From Chloroflexota bacterium (GTDB lineage: Bacteria > Chloroflexota > Limnocylindria > Limnocylindrales > CSP1-4): a DNA stretch of 6,739 bases. The DNA is taken from the NCBI GenBank assembly GCA_017881985.1, contig JADGQH010000182.1:1-6739 (forward strand), in the 5' to 3' direction. A program made the position numbers and the translations under genes. This document shows positions 1 to 3,978 of the stretch, piece by piece. How positions within the stretch are numbered: position 1 is the stretch's first letter; the number at the start of each line of letters is the position of its first letter. The notes under the pieces were generated by a model that was not told where the DNA came from, did not search any database, and saw only the letters and a list, made by a program, of their open reading frames with translations.

Positions 1-90
1 CCGATCGCGATCGAGATCGGGCAGCGCTTCGCGATCCGCGAGGGTGGCCGAACCGTCGGCGCCGGCGCGATCGTGAGCATCGTCGAGTAG
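1..90 (+). CDS. tuf: Elongation factor Tu, C-terminal end (partial)
   Basis: The first 29 codons before TAG (88-90) read as the very end of EF-Tu domain 3, including the family signature RFAIREGGRTVGAG followed by a short hydrophobic tail ending IVE. EF-Tu is the cytosolic GTPase that delivers aminoacyl-tRNA to the ribosomal A site; this domain helps contact the tRNA. The rest of the gene, including the G domain, lies left of the window, so nothing can be said about its start or promoter. The next gene, rpmG, begins only four bases after the stop, which points to cotranscription and probably translational coupling. The signature is diagnostic for EF-Tu, and the downstream order rpmG-trpT-secE-nusG is a known tuf context in several bacterial phyla. 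Confidence 0.95.
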   Translation, partial: PIAIEIGQRFAIREGGRTVGAGAIVSIVE

Positions 91-94
91 CCCG

Positions 95-262
95 ATGCCG
101 AAAGCAGCCGATCACCGGCCGATTGTTCAGCTCGCCTGTACCGAGTGCAAGGAGCGGACGTACACCACGCGCAAGAACAAGAGGAACGATCCCAACCGGA
201 TCGAGCTTCGGAAGTACTGCCCGCGGGAACGCCGCCACACCCTGCATCGCGAGGCGAAGTAG
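95..262 (+). CDS. rpmG: 50S ribosomal protein L33 (bL33), altered zinc site
   Basis: A 55-residue basic protein with the L33 pattern: CTEC at residues 15-18, the TRKNKRNDPNRIELRKYC core and the HTLHREAK tail. L33 sits in the large subunit near the E site. Zinc-binding versions carry two CxxC pairs. Here the first pair is intact (C15, C18), but the second reads C42-P-R-E45, so the fourth ligand is glutamate. The protein therefore looks intermediate between zinc-binding (C+) and zinc-free (C-) forms, and whether it binds zinc is uncertain. The ATG at 95 lies four bases after the tuf stop with no clear Shine-Dalgarno, which suggests expression by reinitiation or coupling from tuf. The tRNA-Trp gene starts 14 bases after the stop. 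Identity is certain from sequence and neighbours. Confidence 0.95.
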   Translation: MPKAADHRPIVQLACTECKERTYTTRKNKRNDPNRIELRKYCPRERRHTLHREAK

Positions 263-275
263 CAGGGGGATCCAC

Positions 276-351
276 AGGGGCGTAGCTCAATTGGCAGAGC
301 ACCGGTCTCCAAAACCGGTGGTTGTAGGTTCGAGTCCTATCGCCCCTGCCA
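276..351 (+). tRNA. trpT: tRNA-Trp (anticodon CCA)
   Basis: A full cloverleaf can be folded by eye. The acceptor stem AGGGGCG (276-282) pairs with CGCCCCT (341-347), followed by discriminator G348 and an encoded CCA (349-351). The D stem is GCTC/GAGC (285-288/297-300). The anticodon stem CCGGT/ACCGG (302-306/314-318) encloses loop CTCCAAA with anticodon CCA at 309-311, which reads UGG (Trp). The T arm GTAGG/CCTAT encloses TTCGAGT. G at the discriminator fits tRNA-Trp. The gene lies 13 bases after rpmG and 41 before secE with no terminator on either side, so the tRNA must be excised from the operon transcript by normal 5' and 3' processing. Confidence 0.97.
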
Positions 352-392
352 GCCTTTCGACCCCGCCTACCAGGGAAGTGCAGTAGCCCATC

Positions 393-581
393 GTGCGACG
401 CATCCGTCGGTTCATCGATGAATCGTGGTCCGAACTCAAGAAAGTCTCCTGGCCCACGCGCGACCAGGTCCGCAACCTGACCGTGCTCGTCTTCGCGGTG
501 AGCGCGGCCATAGGCCTGTTCATCGCGGCGTGGGACTTCGTGTTCACCGAAGCGGTCCGGCTCATCACGCCGGCGGCATAG
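393..581 (+). CDS. secE: Protein translocase subunit SecE
   Basis: A 62-residue short-type SecE with one membrane helix. SecE clamps SecY in the SecYEG channel of the cytoplasmic membrane. Residues 1-27 are a basic amphipathic N-terminus carrying the conserved cytoplasmic motif ELKKVSWPTRDQ (14-25). Residues about 28-50 form the hydrophobic segment, followed by a short polar tail. The start is GTG at 393: the frame is closed by TAG at 384-386, and no ATG lies in frame between that stop and the conserved motif. The nearest Shine-Dalgarno-like stretch, AGGGA at 372-376, is unusually far (16 bases), so initiation looks weak. The gene lies between tRNA-Trp and nusG, the classical secE-nusG pairing, with nine bases separating the two coding regions. 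Confidence 0.95.
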   Translation: MRRIRRFIDESWSELKKVSWPTRDQVRNLTVLVFAVSAAIGLFIAAWDFVFTEAVRLITPAA

Positions 582-590
582 GGGACGTTG

Positions 591-1154
591 ATGACCGAGA
601 TGGTCCGCGCCCCCGAGAAGCGCTGGTTCGTGATTCACACCTACTCGGGTTATGAGAACAAGGTCAAGGCGAACCTCGAGCACCGCATCGAGTCGATGGG
701 CATGGAGGACAAGATCTTCCAGGTGCTCGTCCCGATGGAGGACGAGATCGAGATCAAGCAGGGCCAGCGGCACACCGTCCAGAAGAAGGTGTTCCCCGGC
801 TACGTCCTCGTCGAGATGATCTACGACCCCGAGTCCTGGTACGTCGTGCGGAACACGCCGGGCGTCACGAGCTTCGTCGGCACCGGGAACATCCCGGGCA
901 GCCGCAGCGAGCCGATCCCGCTCGAGGAGCACGAGGTCAAGCAGATCCTGCGCCAGATGGGCGTGGAGACGCCGAAGTACCGCGTCGCGTTCACCAAGGG
1001 CCAGAGCGTCCGGGTGACCGACGGGCCGTTCGCCGAGTTCGTCGGCACGGTCGACGAGGTCGACCCGGAACGCAACAAGGTCAAGGTCCTCGTCAGCATC
1101 TTCGGCCGCGAGACCCCCGTCGAGCTCGACCTTCTCCAGGTCGAGAAGCTCTGA
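591..1154 (+). CDS. nusG: Transcription termination/antitermination factor NusG
   Basis: A 187-residue NusG of standard length. The NGN domain spans roughly residues 10-115, opening with RWFVIHTYSGYENKVK and holding KVFPGYVLVEM (66-76) and VRNTPGVTSFVG (86-97). The KOW domain follows at about 134-187, beginning FTKGQSVRVTDGPFAEF. NusG rides on RNA polymerase through the beta' clamp helices, promotes elongation, and links to Rho or to the ribosome through KOW. I chose ATG 591 because GGGG at 581-584 sits six bases upstream; an upstream TTG at 588 and an ATG at 600 are the alternatives. There is no long insertion between NGN and KOW as seen in some phyla. The gene lies directly between secE and rplK, as in most bacteria. 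Confidence 0.97.
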   Translation: MTEMVRAPEKRWFVIHTYSGYENKVKANLEHRIESMGMEDKIFQVLVPMEDEIEIKQGQRHTVQKKVFPGYVLVEMIYDPESWYVVRNTPGVTSFVGTGNIPGSRSEPIPLEEHEVKQILRQMGVETPKYRVAFTKGQSVRVTDGPFAEFVGTVDEVDPERNKVKVLVSIFGRETPVELDLLQVEKL

Positions 1155-1175
1155 TCGAAAGGAACATCGGCCACC

Positions 1176-1601
1176 GTGGCGAAGAAGATCCGAATCGTCC
1201 TGACACTCCAGCTGCCGGCCGGCAAGGCCACCCCGGCGCCGCCCGTCGGCACCGCGCTGGGCCCCCACGGCATCAACATCATCGAGTTCACCAAGAGCTA
1301 TAACGAGAAGACCGCCGACAAGGCGGGCCAGATCATCCCGGCCCAGATCACGGTCTTCGAGGACCGCTCCTTCACCTTCATCCTGAAGACGCCGCCGGCC
1401 GCCGACCTGCTCCGCAAGGCAGCCGGGATCGACAAGGGCGCCGCGACCACGAGCCGCGAGACTGCCGGGCGCGTGACCCGCGACCAGGTCCGCGAGATCG
1501 CCGGCCAGAAGCTGGCCGACCTCAACGCGAACGACATCGAGGCCGCCATGCGGCAGGTCGAGGGGACGGCGCGGAGCATGGGCATCGAGGTCGTCGGCTA
1601 G
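1176..1601 (+). CDS. rplK: 50S ribosomal protein L11 (uL11)
   Basis: A 141-residue L11, the usual length. The N-terminal domain (1-70) has the proline-rich surface PAPPVGTALGPHGINI (20-35), which faces the factor-binding and thiostrepton region. The C-terminal RNA-binding domain (about 75-141) includes LLRKAAGIDKGA (78-89) and binds the 23S rRNA helices 43-44 at the base of the L7/L12 stalk. The start is GTG at 1176, giving the standard N-terminus MAKKI; AAAGGA at 1158-1163 is a usable but distant Shine-Dalgarno (12 bases). The stop TAG is at 1599-1601. The last five codons before it are nearly repeated just downstream (see the direct repeat). It stands 21 bases after nusG and before rplA, the standard L11 operon. 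Confidence 0.98.
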   Translation: MAKKIRIVLTLQLPAGKATPAPPVGTALGPHGINIIEFTKSYNEKTADKAGQIIPAQITVFEDRSFTFILKTPPAADLLRKAAGIDKGAATTSRETAGRVTRDQVREIAGQKLADLNANDIEAAMRQVEGTARSMGIEVVG

Positions 1602-1637
1602 CCCGGACGACCGAGGTCGTCGGCGAGGCCGACGACG
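1586..1637 (+). repeat. Imperfect tandem duplication across the rplK stop
   Basis: The 13-mer CGAGGTCGTCGGC occurs at 1586-1598, inside the last codons of rplK, and again at 1612-1624 in the spacer. The following bases are also alike (TAGCCCGGACGAC against GAGGCCGACGAC), so the two units of about 26 and 25 bases match along nearly their whole length. The second unit has lost the stop (TAG to GAG). Most simply this is a tandem duplication of the gene end that later drifted. The rplK frame still stops in the first unit. Each copy carries GTCGTC and GACGAC half-sites, so the duplication also creates competing hairpins. Confidence 0.7.
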
Positions 1638-1723
1638 ACGCATTCCGGCCGCGCTCGAGCCGGACGAGGACCCCGCGTCACGGGGGAGGCCGGAACGCCG
1701 GCCGCCAGCACGAGGAGCCAGGC
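1602..1723 (+). promoter_or_regulatory. Structured rplK-rplA spacer (candidate RNA regulatory region)
   Basis: This 122-base spacer is long for an rplK-rplA junction and packed with hairpins: GTCGTCGGC/GCCGACGAC (1616-1624/1628-1636, 9 bp, 3-base loop), CCCCG/CGGGG (1671-1675/1681-1685) and GGCCGG/CCGGCC (1688-1693/1698-1703, loop AACG). A competing stem, GACGAC/GTCGTC (1606-1611/1616-1621, loop CGAG), excludes the first. No T-run follows any of them, so they are not ordinary intrinsic terminators. The rplA Shine-Dalgarno GAGGAG (1712-1717) lies just after the last hairpin. L1 is known to repress its own operon by binding mRNA in other bacteria; whether this spacer is such a site is only inference. 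Confidence 0.4.
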
Positions 1724-2434
1724 ATGGCCCAGCACGGCAAGAAGTATCGCGAGGCGTTCGGCCTGATCGACCGGACCCGGGCCTACCCGCCCGCCGAGGC
1801 GGTCGACCTGGTCAAGCAGACCTCGATCGTCAACTTCGATCCCTCGGTGGAAGCGCACCTCCGCCTCGGCGTCGACCCGCGCCACGCCGACCAGATGGTT
1901 CGCGGCACGGTCGTCCTCCCGCACGGGACCGGCAAGGTCGTCCGCGTGGCCGTCTTCGCCCAGGGCGAGAAGGCCCAGGAGGCGCTACGCGCCGGCGCGG
2001 ACGAGGTGGGCGGCGAGGACCTCGTCAAGAAGATCGAGGGCGGCTGGCTCGAGTTCGACGTTGCGGTCGCGACGCCGGACATGATGGGGATGGTCGGCAA
2101 GCTGGGCCGCATCCTCGGCCGGCGCGGCCTCATGCCGAACCCCAAGGCCGGCACGGTCACGTTCGACGTGGAGCGGGCGATCAACGAGGTCAAGGCCGGT
2201 CGGGTCGAGTACAAGGTCGACAAGTCCGGGATCATCCACGTGCCCGTGGGCAAGGCCAGCTTCGAGGCAGCCGCGCTGGTCGCGAACCTGGCCGTCCTCC
2301 TGGACGCGATCAACCGGGCGAAGCCGGCGGGCGCCAAGGGGACCTATTTGAAGGGCCTCACGATCGCCAGCACCATGAGCCCCGGGGTCCGCGTGGACCT
2401 GCCGGGCCTGCTCGCGGCCGCCAACGCCGCCTGA
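1724..2434 (+). CDS. rplA: 50S ribosomal protein L1 (uL1)
   Basis: A 236-residue L1 of normal length, two-domain with family motifs throughout: NFDPSVEAHLRLGVDPRHAD (37-56), VVLPHGTGK (63-71), a middle domain containing DMMGMVGKLGRILGRRGLMP (119-138) with NPKAGTV, then GKASF (176-180) and the closing rRNA-contact stretch TYLKGLTIASTMSPGV (207-222). L1 forms the mobile L1 stalk on 23S rRNA, which moves deacylated tRNA out of the E site, and in several bacteria also represses translation of its own mRNA. ATG 1724 is well supported by GAGGAG at 1712-1717 with a six-base gap. It follows rplK across a structured 122-base spacer and is followed by 363 bases of leader before rplJ. Confidence 0.98.
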   Translation: MAQHGKKYREAFGLIDRTRAYPPAEAVDLVKQTSIVNFDPSVEAHLRLGVDPRHADQMVRGTVVLPHGTGKVVRVAVFAQGEKAQEALRAGADEVGGEDLVKKIEGGWLEFDVAVATPDMMGMVGKLGRILGRRGLMPNPKAGTVTFDVERAINEVKAGRVEYKVDKSGIIHVPVGKASFEAAALVANLAVLLDAINRAKPAGAKGTYLKGLTIASTMSPGVRVDLPGLLAAANAA

Positions 2435-2448
2435 GGGCGCACCTCATG

Positions 2449-2469
2449 GCCGGCGCACGTCGCGCCGGC
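2449..2469 (+). other. Perfect 8-bp GC hairpin just after rplA
   Basis: GCCGGCGC (2449-2456) and GCGCCGGC (2462-2469) form a perfect 8-bp stem around loop ACGTC, beginning 14 bases after the rplA stop. There is no T-run (the next bases are AGGCTGTACC), so it is not a textbook intrinsic terminator. It could protect the upstream rplKA mRNA 3' end, cause partial termination, or be a processing point separating rplKA from the rplJL leader. The structure is seen in the sequence; its function is not. Confidence 0.5.
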
Positions 2470-2526
2470 AGGCTGTACCATCACACGCCGCGGCGGCCGA
2501 GAGGCACGTCGCACAGCACACAGACG

Positions 2527-2664
2527 GACCGCCGCAGACAGCCTGCGCCCGCGGACCGGAGCCCGATCAATCGGGAGGCCGGTCGGGGCTTGATCCGTCG
2601 GACCGGATCGGACGCCCGCACCGTCGGGCAGCCGGGGACGCCGACGAGCACGCCGAGGCAGGTC
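2527..2664 (+). promoter_or_regulatory. Ribosomal protein L10 leader (cis-regulatory RNA)
   Basis: The 363-base stretch between rplA and rplJ holds no credible gene but shows the L10-leader signature: CCGCAGACAGC at 2532-2542 on the 5' side and GCACGCCGAGGC at 2648-2659 on the 3' side. They can pair as an outer stem GACC/GGTC (2527-2530/2661-2664) plus GCC/GGC (2531-2533/2657-2659), a kink-turn-like asymmetric AGA/GA region, and an inner helix GC (2541-2542 with 2652-2653) and TGC (2544-2546 with 2648-2650). Two arms fill the middle: ACCGG/CCGGT with CCCGA/TCGGG (2555-2583), and GGGC/GCCC with GATCCG/CGGATC (2586-2617). In known L10 leaders the L10-L12 complex binds the kink-turn and represses its own rplJL mRNA. 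The call rests on recalled consensus, position and structure; an Rfam search (RF00557) would settle it. Confidence 0.78.
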
Positions 2665-2797
2665 TCCGACCGCGAGCCCTCACCCGGAGGCGCCCGCTGC
2701 GGACCCTGCAGGACGCGAGGAAGCACCGTCAGGCAGGGGATCCCGCCGGGTGGATCCGCCGGGCGCGCCGGACGCGCGCAGCGCAGCAGAGGGCCCT
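2665..2797 (+). promoter_or_regulatory. Probable expression platform upstream of rplJ
   Basis: No gene here. Several pairings fit a regulatory platform. CCCTGC (2704-2709) pairs with GCAGGG (2733-2738). GACC (2702-2705) can instead pair with GGTC (2661-2664) of the L10-leader outer stem. GGATCC at 2738-2743 and 2752-2757 form a 6-bp hairpin. GCCCTC (2676-2681) is the exact complement of GAGGGC (2789-2794), which includes the rplJ Shine-Dalgarno. There is no T-run, which favours control of translation over intrinsic termination. The pairings are visible; in such GC-rich DNA some will be chance. Confidence 0.4.
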
Positions 2798-3325
2798 ATG
2801 CCGACCGACGCGAAGCGCGCCACCGTGGCCGAGCTCCGGGGCGACCTGTCCCGCAGCACCACGCTCGTCACCACCGAGTATCGCGGGCTCACCGTGAGGG
2901 AACTCGGCGAGATCCGGCGGGCGCTTCGAAAGCAGCACGTCACCTACCGGGTCGTCAAGAATCGCCTCATGCGGATCGCCGCCGAGCAGGAGGGGAACCC
3001 GGGCATCGGGCCGCTCCTCCGCGGCCCCTCGGCCATCGCCTTCGGGAGCGGCGACGAGGCGCTCGTCGCACGGACGGTCCTCGAGGCGGTCCGCCCCTAC
3101 AAGCTCGTGAAGGTCACCGGCGGCGTCGTCGGTGGGAAGTCCCTCGACCTCGCGGGCGTGACCAGGCTTGCGACCCTCCCGCCCCGCGAGATTCTTCTCG
3201 CCCAGCTCGCCGGCGCGTTCAGCGCACCGGCCACGCAGGTCGCCGGGCTCATGGCCGCGAACCTGCGGAACCTCGGCTATGCGCTGACCCAGCTGCAGGA
3301 GCAGAAGGCGCAGGCCGCGGCCTAG
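2798..3325 (+). CDS. rplJ: 50S ribosomal protein L10 (uL10)
   Basis: A 175-residue L10. The N-terminal RNA-binding domain (1 to about 120) has LVTTEYRGLTVRELGEIRRA (23-42) and the characteristic VVKNRLM (52-58), and ends in LATLP (124-128). The C-terminal tail that carries the L7/L12 dimers has 47 residues after LATLP, against 35 in E. coli as I recall it, which would leave room for one more L12 dimer. L10 anchors the stalk to 23S rRNA beside L11 and in known cases binds its own leader RNA. The start is ATG 2798, with AGAGGG at 2788-2793; the same frame is open back to a GTG at 2750, but that adds a non-family extension. It follows the L10 leader and precedes rplL by 71 bases. Confidence 0.97.
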   Translation: MPTDAKRATVAELRGDLSRSTTLVTTEYRGLTVRELGEIRRALRKQHVTYRVVKNRLMRIAAEQEGNPGIGPLLRGPSAIAFGSGDEALVARTVLEAVRPYKLVKVTGGVVGGKSLDLAGVTRLATLPPREILLAQLAGAFSAPATQVAGLMAANLRNLGYALTQLQEQKAQAAA

Positions 3326-3396
3326 GCGCCACAGAACACGACCCCAACCGCGCCCGCCCGCCGCGGACGACACGACGTCAAGGAGACATGAACGCA

Positions 3397-3783
3397 ATGG
3401 CCACGCTTACCCACGACGAGCTGCTCGACCAGATCGGCGCAATGACCCTCGTCGAGGTTGCCGATTTCATCAAGAAGTTCGAGGCGAAGTTCGGCGTCAC
3501 CGCCGCCGCGCCGGTCTCGGCAGCCGCCGCGCCGTCCGCCGCAGCCGCCCCCGTCGAGGCGGTCGAGGAGCAGACCGAGTTCACGGCGATCCTCGCCGAG
3601 ATCGGCCCCAACAAGATTCCCGTCATCAAGGTCGTGCGCGAGCTCACCGGCCTCGGCCTCAAGGAGGCCAAGGACCTCGTCGACCAGTCGCCGAATCCCG
3701 TCAAGGAAGGCGTTGCCCGCGACGAGGCCGAAAAGATCAAGGCCGCCCTCGAGGCGGTGGGCGCGAAGGTCGAGATCAAGTAG
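3397..3783 (+). CDS. rplL: 50S ribosomal protein L7/L12 (bL12)
   Basis: A 128-residue L7/L12. Residues 1-34 are the dimerising N-terminal domain that binds L10 (MATLTHDELLDQIGAMTLVE). Residues about 35-58 are the flexible Ala/Pro hinge. Residues 59-128 are the factor-binding domain with IPVIKVVRELTGLGLKEAKD (74-93) and the terminus AKVEIK. Multiple dimers form the mobile stalk that recruits EF-Tu, EF-G and IF2. I chose ATG 3397 over the in-frame ATG 3388: AGGAG (3381-3385) is only two bases from 3388 but 11 from 3397, and family members begin at the MATLT position. The AAGGAG-type site is much better than that of secE, fitting the need for several L12 copies per ribosome. Stop is TAG at 3781-3783. 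Confidence 0.98.
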   Translation: MATLTHDELLDQIGAMTLVEVADFIKKFEAKFGVTAAAPVSAAAAPSAAAAPVEAVEEQTEFTAILAEIGPNKIPVIKVVRELTGLGLKEAKDLVDQSPNPVKEGVARDEAEKIKAALEAVGAKVEIK

Positions 3784-3845
3784 CTGCCGACCTCCACGCT
3801 GGGAGTGCCGGCCGCACCTCGCCCTCCGGCCGACCAACTCGCCGC

Positions 3846-3880
3846 AACGCCGGGATGGTGCACGGTCACCACCCGGCGTT
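3846..3880 (+). terminator. Long hairpin between rplL and the rpoB promoter
   Basis: AACGCCGGG (3846-3854) pairs with CCCGGCGTT (3872-3880), and after a single bulged A (3855) TGGTG (3856-3860) pairs with CACCA (3867-3871), closing on loop CACGGT. That is a 14-bp stem with one bulge. Only two T residues end it and CGCG follows, so the T-tract is poor. It could be a leaky terminator or attenuator, or an RNA-processing stem. In E. coli the rplL-rpoB gap carries an attenuator and an RNase III site, so position favours a role in tuning the ratio of ribosomal proteins to polymerase. The stem is certain, the function inferred. Confidence 0.5.
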
Positions 3881-3891
3881 CGCGTGCGCGC

Positions 3892-3919
3892 TTGACAACT
3901 GCTGCGTGAGCGATACAAT
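3892..3919 (+). promoter_or_regulatory. Sigma-70-type promoter for rpoB
   Basis: TTGACA (3892-3897) is a perfect -35 box and TACAAT (3914-3919) a five-of-six -10 box, with a 16-base spacer. The stretch after it (TTCCAATTCC) is AT-rich against a GC-rich background. Transcription should start near 3925-3927, giving a 5' UTR of roughly 52 bases. No AT-rich UP element precedes the -35. The promoter starts 12 bases after the end of the long hairpin, so rpoB, and presumably rpoC beyond the window, can be transcribed independently of the ribosomal genes. Confidence 0.85.
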
Positions 3920-3936
3920 TTCCAATTCCGTGAGCG
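3905..3936 (+). repeat. Direct repeat CGTGAGCG around the rpoB -10 box
   Basis: CGTGAGCG occurs exactly at 3905-3912, in the promoter spacer, and at 3929-3936, just after the expected start site. The copies start 24 bases apart and flank TACAAT. This is where a repressor or other regulator could sit, but eight bases of repeat in GC-rich DNA may be chance. No known operator is recognised. Confidence 0.4.
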
Positions 3937-3939
3937 CGG

Positions 3940-3972
3940 CCCTCTTTCCTTTCTCCCTCCTCCGTCAAGGAG
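3940..3972 (+). promoter_or_regulatory. Pyrimidine tract and Shine-Dalgarno hairpin in the rpoB 5' UTR
   Basis: Positions 3940-3963 are 24 pyrimidines without interruption in the mRNA sense. Directly after, AAGGAG (3967-3972) is the rpoB Shine-Dalgarno, six bases before ATG 3979. CTCCT (3957-3961) inside the tract is the exact complement of AGGAG (3968-3972), giving a 5-bp stem with a six-base loop that would cover the ribosome binding site. The tract and pairing are seen directly; a regulatory effect is inference. Confidence 0.5.
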
Positions 3973-3978
3973 CGGTTC

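Noticed and set aside
588..590. TTG as the nusG start.
   Set aside because: ATG 591 is the next codon and is six bases from GGGG at 581-584; a TTG start is unlikely beside it.
2470..2485. TACCAT at 2476-2481 as a -10 box for a separate rplJL promoter.
   Set aside because: No acceptable -35 box lies 15-19 bases upstream (that stretch is the GC hairpin), so I cannot support a promoter there.
2750..2797. GTG 2750 as an upstream start giving L10 a 16-residue extension.
   Set aside because: The extension is not L10-like, overlaps the GGATCC hairpin, and ATG 2798 has its own Shine-Dalgarno and a family-typical N-terminus.
3348..3366. CCGCG/CGCGG stem in the rplJ-rplL gap.
   Set aside because: Five GC pairs with a nine-base loop in very GC-rich DNA is easily chance, and nothing ties it to regulation.
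3388..3396. ATG 3388 as the rplL start.
   Set aside because: It is only two bases from AGGAG and adds MNA before the usual MATLT start; 3397 fits the family better.
2446..3783. A 445-codon open frame starting in the rplA-rplJ spacer, crossing rplJ in another frame and running in frame into rplL.
   Set aside because: Only its last 128 codons resemble a protein family (L7/L12). The first part is Arg/Pro/Gly-rich, as expected from an out-of-frame reading of GC-rich DNA, and it overlays a recognisable L10 leader and rplJ. The lack of stops is a composition effect; rplL starts at 3397.
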